DNA from: VFMC01 sp037131575
GTDB taxonomy: Bacteria; Actinomycetota; Acidimicrobiia; Acidimicrobiales; Ilumatobacteraceae
Length of the DNA stretch: 26,555 nt
Assembly (NCBI GenBank): GCA_037131575.1
Contig: JBAXQV010000017.1
Span: 1-26,555, forward strand
Direction: 5' to 3'
This document shows, piece by piece, positions 1-6,774 of the stretch. The stretch's first letter is position 1. Every line of letters starts with the position of its first letter. Below the pieces are notes generated by a model that did no database searches, was not told the DNA's origin, and worked only from the letters and a program-made list of their open reading frames with translations. The position numbers and the translations under genes were made by a program.

Positions 1-55
1 CCGTGAGGGTGGCCGTACCGTTGGCGCTGGCCGCGTCACCAAGATCAACAAGTGA
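1..55 (+). CDS. tuf: Elongation factor Tu, C-terminal end (partial)
   Basis: The window opens inside a reading frame (first full codon at base 2) that ends in TGA at 53-55. Its 17 residues, REGGRTVGAGRVTKINK, match the conserved last strand of EF-Tu, which delivers aminoacyl-tRNA to the ribosome in the cytoplasm. The usual terminal Ile-Lys is Asn-Lys here. It lies 11 bases upstream of rpsJ, the order found in many bacterial str/S10 regions, so the two are probably co-transcribed. Only the tail is present; the rest is outside the window. Confidence 0.93.
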   Translation, partial: REGGRTVGAGRVTKINK

Positions 56-66
56 GCTGACACATC

Positions 67-384
67 ATGGCCCAATCGAGCATCCGCATCCGCCTCAAGG
101 CATTCGATCACGAGATCATCGACCAGTCGACGCGCAAGATCGTCGAGACCGTCACTCGTACCAACGCCACCATTCGTGGCCCCATCCCGCTGCCCACCGA
201 TAAGCACCGTTACACGGTCATCCGTGGCCCGCACATCGACAAGGACTCACGCGAGCACTTCGAGATGCGCATCCACAAGCGGCTCATCGACATCATCGAT
301 CCGAACGCAAAGACCATCGACAGCTTGCAGCGAATTGAATTGCCGGCCGGTGTCGACATCGAGATCAAGATTCAATCGGCCTGA
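67..384 (+). CDS. rpsJ: 30S ribosomal protein S10
   Basis: A 105-residue protein of normal S10 length. Family signatures are the N-terminal IRIRLKAFDHEIID, the central GPIPLPT and the HFEMRIHKRLIDI segment that sits in the 30S head. S10 also acts as NusE in transcription antitermination. The ATG at 67 follows the tuf stop closely and has no clear Shine-Dalgarno. In most bacteria rpsJ opens the S10 operon and is followed by rplC; here a hairpin follows it directly and the next gene is unrelated. The identification is secure; the operon break is the unusual part. Confidence 0.98.
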   Translation: MAQSSIRIRLKAFDHEIIDQSTRKIVETVTRTNATIRGPIPLPTDKHRYTVIRGPHIDKDSREHFEMRIHKRLIDIIDPNAKTIDSLQRIELPAGVDIEIKIQSA

Positions 385-392
385 CCTGGCCA

Positions 393-416
393 GCACCCGA
401 TTTCGCAATCGGGTGC
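393..416 (+). terminator. Strong hairpin after rpsJ, probable terminator
   Basis: A perfect 10-bp inverted repeat, GCACCCGATT and AATCGGGTGC, flanks a 4-base TCGC loop. It starts 9 bases after the rpsJ stop and ends 17 bases before the next ATG. There is no T-run after the stem (AACGATAAGA follows), so it is not a textbook intrinsic terminator. Hairpins without U-tracts are common in high-GC actinobacteria. Its position suggests it ends the tuf-rpsJ transcript, though it could also be an mRNA-stabilising stem. Confidence 0.7.
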
Positions 417-433
417 AACGATAAGATCCGCTC

Positions 434-1927
434 ATGGGTGTACTTGCTGACGTTCTTTCAGCGTCGTTCGCCCGTCATCGCGACCTCTCAGCAGTCGAGC
501 TCCCCGCCCAGGGGAGCTCGCTGTCGTATGGCGACCTGTTCGATGCCGCGCAGCGCTGGGCGTTGCGCTACCCCGACACCGACCGGGTGCTGGTGTTGCA
601 CATCGAGAAGTCGTTGGCGTACTACCAATTTCTCGCCGCCGCGTTCACCTACGGGCGATCGTTCTGCCCCATCGACATTCTCAACCCGGTAGGTCGCGTC
701 GATGCCATCGTTCGGCAACTCGATCGGGCGATCATCATCACCGACCAGGCCGATCGGGTGGAGGCGTTGCGAGCGCTCGGCCACGAGGTCGATCTCATCG
801 ATTCGTCGCATCTCGGCCCCACGTCGCCCGCGACGCTCGCACCCGACACTCACATCGTGGCGGGCGACGACGCCCGCTACTTCATGTCGACGTCGGGTAC
901 CACCGGCGTGCCCAAGTTGGTCGAGGTGCGTCACGATGCCACCGTCAAGTTCATCGGCTGGTCGTTACCGTTCTACGACGTCGGGCCGGGCGATCGGTGG
1001 GCGCAGTTCTCGAACATCGGATTCGACCTGAACCTGGTCGACTTCCTCACTGCCATTGGTGGTGGCGCAACCCTGGTAGGGCTCACCACTCTGGGCGAAA
1101 CCACCAAGTTGAACAAGTTCGTCGACGAACAGCGGATCACGCATTGGCATTCGGTGCCCAGTGTCACCCGCTACCTGCTGCGGGGCGGCCGCCCACTGTC
1201 GGAGTTGCGTGTGTTGTCGTTCTGCGGCGAACCCCTCCTGCGCGAACAGTGTGTGGCATTGCGTGCCGCACTGCCCACAGCGCGCATCATCAACACCTAT
1301 GGCCCCACTGAGGGTCCGTTGTTCTGCACGGCGCACGAGGTGAGCGAACTCGACCTCGCCGACGAAACTCTCACCACCATGCCCATCGGCACGCCCATAC
1401 CGGGCTGGGAACTCGACCTTGTCGACGACGATCAGGGCACGCGCATCGTGCTGCGCGGGGTGATGCTGGCCGAGGGCTATCACGGAATCGACGACCCGGC
1501 ATTCGGTGATGCCATCGTGAACGGCAAGCCAGGGCGCTCGTTCGACACAGGCGACTACGTGCGCCAGCACGGCCGCCACCTCTGTTTCGCTCACCGCCGC
1601 GATTCGGTCGTGAAGGTGAATGGCATTCGTATCGACCTCGGGGAAGTGACCGATGCCTGTTTGCGCAGCGGGTTCGGCGACCCGGTGGTGCTCACGTCGG
1701 CGGGGCGACTGGTGGTGTTCTACGAGGCGTTCGACGGTGTCGATGCACCGCTCGATGATGCCGCCTTGGTGGAAGTGTCGCGGCGGTTACAGGCGAGGCT
1801 TCCGCTCTACGCCGTGCCGTCGGCGTTCGAGTTCATCGAGGCGTTACCGCGCAGCGCTACGGGCAAAGTCGACCGTTCGGCCTTGGCCAAACAGTTGAGC
1901 TTGCCCTCCGACGGTTCAGACGACTGA
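434..1927 (+). CDS. Stand-alone adenylation-domain acyl/aminoacyl ligase (AMP-forming)
   Basis: A 497-residue ANL-superfamily ligase that would activate a carboxylic or amino acid as its adenylate and load it onto a carrier protein. Visible core motifs are A3 (TSGTTGVPK, residues 153-161), A4 (GFDLN, 196-200), A5 (NTYGPTE, 287-293), A7 (DTGDY, 371-375), A8 (RRDSVVKVNGIRIDLGEV, 388-405) and A10 with its catalytic lysine K478 (LPRSATGKVD). All key residues look intact. No condensation, carrier or thioesterase domain is fused to it. The ACP encoded at 3559-3813 is the obvious partner. Its end overlaps the end of the facing hydrolase gene by 12 bases. Relatives include NRPS A-domains, DltA and exosortase-A-associated ligases; the substrate cannot be read by eye. 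Confidence 0.88.
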   Translation: MGVLADVLSASFARHRDLSAVELPAQGSSLSYGDLFDAAQRWALRYPDTDRVLVLHIEKSLAYYQFLAAAFTYGRSFCPIDILNPVGRVDAIVRQLDRAIIITDQADRVEALRALGHEVDLIDSSHLGPTSPATLAPDTHIVAGDDARYFMSTSGTTGVPKLVEVRHDATVKFIGWSLPFYDVGPGDRWAQFSNIGFDLNLVDFLTAIGGGATLVGLTTLGETTKLNKFVDEQRITHWHSVPSVTRYLLRGGRPLSELRVLSFCGEPLLREQCVALRAALPTARIINTYGPTEGPLFCTAHEVSELDLADETLTTMPIGTPIPGWELDLVDDDQGTRIVLRGVMLAEGYHGIDDPAFGDAIVNGKPGRSFDTGDYVRQHGRHLCFAHRRDSVVKVNGIRIDLGEVTDACLRSGFGDPVVLTSAGRLVVFYEAFDGVDAPLDDAALVEVSRRLQARLPLYAVPSAFEFIEALPRSATGKVDRSALAKQLSLPSDGSDD

Positions 1928-3562
1928 CTGCTCTTGGTCGTTCGACACCTGTTCGATGAAGGTGTCGATTCGTTCGAGGATGATGCGGAGGTCGGCGCCT
2001 TCGAGGTTGTGCCCAAGGTTGGGGAGCGTCTCGATGGCGATCGACCCCTTGGCCACCGCGGTGCGATAGCGCCGAGCGAGACGCGTGTTCCAGAACGTGA
2101 GGCCGGTGTCTTCGGCGTCGAAGAGGAACAACAACCGTGTGTGCTGTTTCAGGGCGGCGTCGATGCGTCGCTTGGCAGCACGGGTGCCGATGACGAAACG
2201 CCAGAGGTACGCGCTGCGGCGCACGATGGGATTGGTCGATACGGTGCGGTCGGTCCGTTTGCGATCGGGGTCGATGGCCAGGTCGTACAGCGGCGGGTTG
2301 ATCGACACGATGCCGAGCACTGACGCGAGGGTCGAGCGACGGAGCAACAAGTTGGCGCCACCGCAGAAGCCCACCGCCACCACACCGTGCTCGACCATGC
2401 TGGAGACGCTGCCTACCATCGACTCGAGGTCGGCACGATCGTCGGCGTCGTATTCGAACGTGTGCCGTTCTTCGCGCCGGTTGGGGCTCCAGCGATAGCC
2501 GGCGAAGTCGTAGCGAACCACGACGCGACCCCTGCTGGTCTGCCAACGCGCCAAGTCCACATAGGCGCGCCCGGGCCCGATGGTGGAGTCGAGCACGAGG
2601 CCCACTGGCAGCACCGCACCCTCTGGCCCAGCACCCTCCGGCCCAGCATCCTCCGGCACAGAGCGTAAGGCGCAGAGATACCGTGGTCCGAGGGATATTG
2701 CGGTTTCGCTGCCACCGGTGGCAAGTGCAAGCGAATCGACGAACTGACTGTTGCCCTCATGTTCAACCGCGGATTGGTCGGGTGCTGTGGCGGTGGTGGC
2801 CCGCATCCATTCGGTGATTCGGGCAATCGATTGTTCGGGCACCAGCATCTCGAATTGTGCGGCACGGATCCACGTAGCGATATCGGGCGACTGCACATGT
2901 TCGACCTGAGTACCGCACTGGCGCAATGCATCGATGAACGCCGGGCTGCATGGTTGCGCCTCGTCATCGACCACCAGCACTCGCGCCGCGGGTGGTGCCT
3001 CGGTGGGGGCGGTGCGGCGAGCCAGGTCGTCGAGGAGCGGTTGCGGATACCGAAAGCCGGCCACGTTGATGCCGTCGCCCGAGTCGACCACCGTGCGGCC
3101 CGCTGCCTCGAGCACGGTGAGCGTGCGCACGAAGCGCTGTCCCGACACCACGGGCGACCAGAGCACCAGGGAATCAACCGCGGCGCGAGGGAGCAGGTGG
3201 GTGGCGAGGATGGCTCCGAGACGCGGCGCGACCACCGTGATACTCGTGGCCCCGCGGCAACGGAGTTCGTCGAGCGCGGCGCCGAGGCCGGCGATCCACC
3301 GATCGATCAGGTGGTCGTCGTCGACGCTGCCCGTCGACTGATCGGTGCCCCAGTGCTGCACCATGCCCACGAGGTGGTCGGTGGAGAGTTGCCGTGCCAA
3401 CGCAACCAGCCCACGGTGCATGCTGAGGTTCTCGTGCCCCACGCTCGGGAGGATCAGGCACGCGCGCGACGTGGGTTGTACGGGCGTCAGCACGGTGAAG
3501 GCGATCGCTCCGCTGCCCAGCGTGAGCCAACCGTGTGTGACAGAGGGCCTCGCTTCGGTCAT
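1916..3562 (-). CDS. Fused double alpha/beta-hydrolase, resembling exosortase-A-associated hydrolases 2 and 1
   Basis: A 548-residue soluble protein made of two alpha/beta-hydrolase-like halves, about 1-250 and 285-540. In the first half the nucleophile elbow reads APRLG (112-116), with Arg where Ser is expected, followed by LVLWSPVVSGQ. In the second the elbow is GFCGG (398-402), with Cys as possible nucleophile, then SINPPLYDLA and a late NLGH (His518). From memory, exosortase-A system hydrolases 2 and 1 show similar elbows and LWxPVVSG or NPW segments, as separate proteins of roughly 270 residues. Here they would be fused in the order 2-1. The linker carries a short AGPEG repeat (306-316). 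The ATG overlaps the ACP stop by 4 bases, implying translational coupling. Esterase/thioesterase-like function is an inference; catalysis may be lost in the first half. Confidence 0.7.
   Translation of the reverse strand: MTEARPSVTHGWLTLGSGAIAFTVLTPVQPTSRACLILPSVGHENLSMHRGLVALARQLSTDHLVGMVQHWGTDQSTGSVDDDHLIDRWIAGLGAALDELRCRGATSITVVAPRLGAILATHLLPRAAVDSLVLWSPVVSGQRFVRTLTVLEAAGRTVVDSGDGINVAGFRYPQPLLDDLARRTAPTEAPPAARVLVVDDEAQPCSPAFIDALRQCGTQVEHVQSPDIATWIRAAQFEMLVPEQSIARITEWMRATTATAPDQSAVEHEGNSQFVDSLALATGGSETAISLGPRYLCALRSVPEDAGPEGAGPEGAVLPVGLVLDSTIGPGRAYVDLARWQTSRGRVVVRYDFAGYRWSPNRREERHTFEYDADDRADLESMVGSVSSMVEHGVVAVGFCGGANLLLRRSTLASVLGIVSINPPLYDLAIDPDRKRTDRTVSTNPIVRRSAYLWRFVIGTRAAKRRIDAALKQHTRLLFLFDAEDTGLTFWNTRLARRYRTAVAKGSIAIETLPNLGHNLEGADLRIILERIDTFIEQVSNDQEQSVV
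2621..2660. repeat. 15-bp tandem repeat coding for an AGPEG linker
   Basis: Units at 2621-2635, 2636-2650 and a partial third at 2651-2660 share a 15-base period. The two full units differ at two positions and the third diverges after about 7 bases. The repeat is in frame in the minus-strand hydrolase gene and encodes five-residue AGPEG units in the linker before the second hydrolase domain. A multiple-of-three period means copy-number change would not break the frame. Confidence 0.7.
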
Positions 3563-3813
3563 GTCGAAGTATCAGCCGAACTGAGCATGGTGATGAGCCC
3601 ACCGATGGTGGAGAGATTCAAGCGGGTGATGGCCGAATCGGGCACCTCCACACCGAGCGTGTCTTCCAACCCGAAGACCACTTCCACCGCGGCTTGGCTG
3701 GTGAGCCCTGCGTCGAACAGATTGTCGTCGAGCGACAGCGCCAGAGGGTTGCGGCCCAGGCGCCCTTTCGTGGCCAACACTTCCCGCACCGTTGCCTCGA
3801 GCGCCGCCGTCAC
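3559..3813 (-). CDS. Acyl/peptidyl carrier protein
   Basis: An 84-residue carrier protein with the ACP fold signature: an N-terminal helix, then DDNLFDAGLTSQAAVEVVFGLE, with Ser39 in GLTS as the phosphopantetheine attachment site, and a helix III segment ending near residue 80. The usual D-S-L/M is T-S-Q here, which is a variation but keeps the serine. It starts at GTG (3811-3813) without an obvious Shine-Dalgarno, and its stop overlaps the ATG of the hydrolase gene by 4 bases. The adenylation ligase at 434-1927 is the likely loading enzyme. Housekeeping fatty-acid ACP is unlikely because no fab genes are nearby. Confidence 0.87.
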   Translation of the reverse strand: MTAALEATVREVLATKGRLGRNPLALSLDDNLFDAGLTSQAAVEVVFGLEDTLGVEVPDSAITRLNLSTIGGLITMLSSADTST

Positions 3814-3890
3814 CCGGTGGAGTATAGGCCCGGTGCATGGAGGCGGTTGGGTGACAACACCGAGATCACCCGGTCGTACAGTGCACGGTC
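3814..3890. promoter_or_regulatory. Divergent promoter region between ACP and hydrolase
   Basis: Seventy-seven bases separate the divergent starts of the ACP gene (minus) and the 399-residue hydrolase (plus). Both promoters must lie here or in adjacent coding sequence. I see no convincing -35/-10 pair or operator palindrome; the call rests on gene orientation only. Confidence 0.4.
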
Positions 3891-5090
3891 ATGCAGGATC
3901 TCGATGTGCATCTCGGCGGGCAGCGACCGTTCGGACTGAACTATTGGCCCCTGCCCGACGACGACCCCGGTGTCGATGTTCCACGCGAATCCATTCGCCT
4001 GGTGTCGCCCGATGGAGCCTTGGTGCGTGGTGTGCTCTGGACCCCGCCGGGCGGACGACCCTGGAAGACGGCCGTCATTCTGAGCCACCCGCGTGGCGAT
4101 TTCAGTGTGCACTACGCGTGCCCATTGTTGGCCGCTGCGGGCTATGCCGTGTTCGGGTTCGGCACTCGCTATCAGAACAACGACACCGACTGTCTGCACG
4201 AGAACTGCATCGTCGATGTGAACACGGCCTATGTCGAGATGAAGCGACGTGGTGCGGAGGCAGTGGTGCTGCTGGGCAATTCAGGTGGAGGCAGCCTCAT
4301 GGCACTCGCCCACGCCGAACTCGGTATCGGCGACGGCTGGATCGGCATGGCAGCGCACCCGGGCGAAGGCGTGTTCATGCTGCAGGTCATCGACCCCAGC
4401 GTGGCCGATGAGAATGATCCGTTCTCCACGGTGCCCGAACTCGACATGTATCACCCCGACAACGGGTGGCGGCCCTGGCCGCAGCCGTGCGAATACGACC
4501 GCGACTGGTTGGCCACCTATCGCGCCGCGCAGGTGGCTCGGGTGGCACGGATCGATGCCTTGGCGAAAGCGGCAGTCGCCGATGCCGCTGCAGCGGGTGC
4601 CCGGTTGCGGCCCATCGACTCGGCCACCGACCCGGCTGCATGGCGAGAGCAACGTCGGCGCGCCGTGTTCAGCCGCTATCACACCATCTATCGCACGCTC
4701 GCCGACCCGGCGTACCTCGACCTGTCGATCGACCCCGATGAACGGCCGATGGGTTCGTTGTTCGCATTTCCCGATCCGTTCGATGCCAACTATGGGCGCG
4801 GCGGTTTGGCCCGCACCATGACCAGCCGGGGTTGGTTGAGCACCTGGTCGGGCTTGTCGAGCCATGCCAAGTTGGCCGACACCATGCCGCGGGTACAGGT
4901 GCCCACCCTGCTGGTACACCCCACGGCCGACACAGAGATCAGGGTGTGGCAGGCGAAGGAAATCGTCGACAATGCCGGGGCCGCCGACACCACGTATGTG
5001 GAGCTGAAGGGTGCGCCGCACTACCTCGAGGGGCATCGGCGAGAGGCGCTGGCCATCGTGGCCGAATGGCTGGCAGCCCGCTTTCCGTAA
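3891..5090 (+). CDS. Alpha/beta-hydrolase family protein with large lid insertion
   Basis: A 399-residue protein without a signal peptide. The core is recognisable from AVILSHPRGDFSVHYACPLLAAAGY near residues 61-85 (read in two parts: oxyanion-side SHPRGD and the following helix). The nucleophile elbow is GNSGG with Ser131, the probable acid is Asp347 in PTADTEI and the base is His377 in GAPHYLE, so the catalytic triad looks complete. About 215 residues separate Ser131 and Asp347, much more than in a minimal hydrolase; this stretch (roughly 160-330) includes an Ala/Arg-rich helix and a Pro/Asp-rich part and is probably a lid domain. The substrate is unknown. It is divergent from the ACP/double-hydrolase pair, which suggests but does not prove a shared role. 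The ATG at 3891 lacks a clear Shine-Dalgarno. Confidence 0.75.
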   Translation: MQDLDVHLGGQRPFGLNYWPLPDDDPGVDVPRESIRLVSPDGALVRGVLWTPPGGRPWKTAVILSHPRGDFSVHYACPLLAAAGYAVFGFGTRYQNNDTDCLHENCIVDVNTAYVEMKRRGAEAVVLLGNSGGGSLMALAHAELGIGDGWIGMAAHPGEGVFMLQVIDPSVADENDPFSTVPELDMYHPDNGWRPWPQPCEYDRDWLATYRAAQVARVARIDALAKAAVADAAAAGARLRPIDSATDPAAWREQRRRAVFSRYHTIYRTLADPAYLDLSIDPDERPMGSLFAFPDPFDANYGRGGLARTMTSRGWLSTWSGLSSHAKLADTMPRVQVPTLLVHPTADTEIRVWQAKEIVDNAGAADTTYVELKGAPHYLEGHRREALAIVAEWLAARFP

Positions 5091-5099
5091 CGAGTGCGG

Positions 5100-5426
5100 T
5101 TACGCCTCGAGCAGCGTGTACACCGGATTGAGAAACTCGACGCGGTCGCCGTTCAAGCGAGGTACACCGCTGATGACCACCTTGCGGCCGAGCGCGATAC
5201 CGCCGATCGAGCGGCGGCCGGTCCACACCACGTTCACCGTGCCCGACGCATCGGTGATGGTGATCGACAGTGCCGGTAAGCCCGAACTGGGCTTGGCGCG
5301 CATCCGTGTGACCTTGCCCACGACGGTGACCTGCTCGCGGGGTCGAACCGCAGCAATGGGGGTGCCCGATGGCTCGGGCGCCACGATTTCGGGCACCGTT
5401 TCCTGGCGGCGGAACCGCAACGCCAT
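5100..5426 (-). CDS. OB-fold nucleic-acid-binding-like protein
   Basis: A 108-residue protein whose strands (EQVTVVGKVTRMRAK, ALSITITDASGTVNVVW, GRKVVISGVPRLNGDRVEFLNP) match a single OB-fold domain. A similar small OB-fold protein lies near the ceoB/ceoC TrkA-type genes in Mycobacterium tuberculosis, and the same neighbourhood appears here. It is the last gene of the probable minus-strand K+ operon, starting 3 bases after the stop of the RCK protein. It ends 9 bases from the convergent hydrolase stop. Its role in K+ homeostasis, if any, is not known. Confidence 0.75.
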   Translation of the reverse strand: MALRFRRQETVPEIVAPEPSGTPIAAVRPREQVTVVGKVTRMRAKPSSGLPALSITITDASGTVNVVWTGRRSIGGIALGRKVVISGVPRLNGDRVEFLNPVYTLLEA

Positions 5427-5429
5427 GGG

Positions 5430-6104
5430 TCAGCCCACCAGCAATCGCCGAACGTCGTCTTCCGAATCGCCCGTCACCAGCACCAGCACTTCATCACCCT
5501 GACGGAGCACCGTGTCGCCACGGGGTACCACCACATGACCATCGCGCAGCAGTGCCACCACAGTTGATTCACGAGGCAGACCGATACCGGCGATCTCCTT
5601 ACCCAATGCCGGCGACTCGGCGGCGAGCGTGACCTCGGCGAGGCGAGCCTTGCCACCTTCGAGCGACAGCAAACGCACGAACGAACCGATGGTGACGGCT
5701 TCTTCCACCATGGCGGTGAGGAGGTGCGGTGTGCTCACCGAAACGTCGACACCCCACATCTCGGTGAACATCCACTCGTTGTTGGGGTTGTTCACCCGGC
5801 CCACCACACGCGGTACGGCGAACTCTTGCTTCGAGAGCAAGGAGATGACCAGGTTGTCTTCGTCGTCACCGGTGACGGCGGCCACCACATCGGCCTCGGC
5901 CACGCCGGCGATGGTGAGCACGTCGACCTCACAGGCGTCGCCGAGCAGGAAGGTGACCGGCGTGCCGTCGGTCCCCTTCAGCGATTGCGAGCGGGAAGCG
6001 ACGCCAGGATCGTTGTCGATGAGCGTGACGGTGTGGCCAGCACCGCAGAGTTGTTGGGCCATGTAGCGACCGACGCTGCCTGCGCCGGCGATGACGACCT
6101 TCAT
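5430..6104 (-). CDS. TrkA/RCK-family potassium uptake regulator (second of pair, CeoC-like)
   Basis: A 224-residue protein with an N-terminal Rossmann RCK_N domain (GAGSVGRYMAQQL..GHTVTLID, residues 7-30) that binds NAD(H) or another nucleotide, and a C-terminal RCK_C domain from about 145 (LGKEIAGIGLPRESTVVALLRDG, split over the domain, ending in QGDEVLVLVTG). Such subunits form rings on the cytoplasmic face of K+ transporters and gate them. Its ATG shares one base with the stop of the upstream RCK gene (TGATG), so the two are translationally coupled. Two adjacent single-RCK proteins are typical of actinobacteria (CeoB/CeoC in Mycobacterium). Confidence 0.9.
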   Translation of the reverse strand: MKVVIAGAGSVGRYMAQQLCGAGHTVTLIDNDPGVASRSQSLKGTDGTPVTFLLGDACEVDVLTIAGVAEADVVAAVTGDDEDNLVISLLSKQEFAVPRVVGRVNNPNNEWMFTEMWGVDVSVSTPHLLTAMVEEAVTIGSFVRLLSLEGGKARLAEVTLAAESPALGKEIAGIGLPRESTVVALLRDGHVVVPRGDTVLRQGDEVLVLVTGDSEDDVRRLLVG

Positions 6105-6760
6105 CAGTGACCTCCAGAATGCGTCAGTGCGTGGTTGACCGAGTCGAGTCGGTCGTTGGCCACCATCACGTGGATGATGTCGTCTTGTTGCAGCAACATC
6201 GAAGCGTCGGCGAGGCGCGCCTCGCCGTTGCGAATGACCAGTGCCACGCGCATACCCTCGGCCTCGAGGTCTTTGAGTGCCTTACCTGCGGCTGATGCCG
6301 GCACCGGCCGCTCCACCAGGGCGAACCGTGCGGTGGGGTCGGTCCATTCACTGTCGTGCGAATCGGGCAGCACCAGTTGCAGCGCTCGCGCGCTCGTCCA
6401 CGACACCGAGGCCACGGTAGGAATGCCGAGGCGGGCATAGATGGCAGCGCGCTTCGGGTCGTAGATGCGAGCGACGACGCGCTCGACGCCGAAGGTCTCA
6501 CGCGCCACCCGGGCGATGAGCACGTTCGAGTTGTCGCCACTGGTGACGGCCATGACCGCGCAGTCGGCGGCAATGCCGGCCTCGCGCAATGTGTCGCGAT
6601 CGAACCCGATACCGGTGAGGGTGCGGCCCGCGAAGTCGGGGCCGAGGCGACGGAACGCATCGGCCTTGCGGTCGATGACGCACACCGTGTGGCCACTGGT
6701 GGACAGCTCGCGCGCAACAGTGGAACCCACGCGCCCGCAGCCGACGACGATGACATGCAT
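6104..6760 (-). CDS. TrkA/RCK-family potassium uptake regulator (first of pair, CeoB-like)
   Basis: A 218-residue RCK protein with the nucleotide-binding GCGRVGSTVAREL and following CVID (residues 7-30), a NVLIARVARETFG segment typical of RCK_N, and a C-terminal RCK_C domain ending in QQDDIIHVMVA. It would regulate a K+ transporter at the inner face of the membrane. The ATG at 6760 has an excellent Shine-Dalgarno (AGGAGGA, minus strand 6774-6768) that overlaps the stop codon of the upstream permease gene, so it is read in the same operon. No TrkH/KtrB pore gene is in the window, which makes the adjacent KimA-like permease a candidate target. Confidence 0.9.
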   Translation of the reverse strand: MHVIVVGCGRVGSTVARELSTSGHTVCVIDRKADAFRRLGPDFAGRTLTGIGFDRDTLREAGIAADCAVMAVTSGDNSNVLIARVARETFGVERVVARIYDPKRAAIYARLGIPTVASVSWTSARALQLVLPDSHDSEWTDPTARFALVERPVPASAAGKALKDLEAEGMRVALVIRNGEARLADASMLLQQDDIIHVMVANDRLDSVNHALTHSGGH

Positions 6761-6767
6761 AGGTGAA

Positions 6768-6774
6768 TCCTCCT
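6768..6774 (-). promoter_or_regulatory. Canonical ribosome binding site for the CeoB-like gene
   Basis: The minus strand reads AGGAGGA here, with 7 bases to the ATG at 6760. It overlaps the TAG stop of the permease gene (6775-6773), so termination of the permease and initiation of the RCK gene are closely coupled. It is the clearest Shine-Dalgarno in the window. Confidence 0.8.

Noticed and set aside
2759..4411. A 550-codon open plus-strand frame opposite the double hydrolase and ACP genes, running into the 399-residue hydrolase gene in another frame
   Set aside because: Its product is rich in Arg, His and Gly without any domain, as expected for the antisense of high-GC genes, and the minus-strand frames have clear family motifs.
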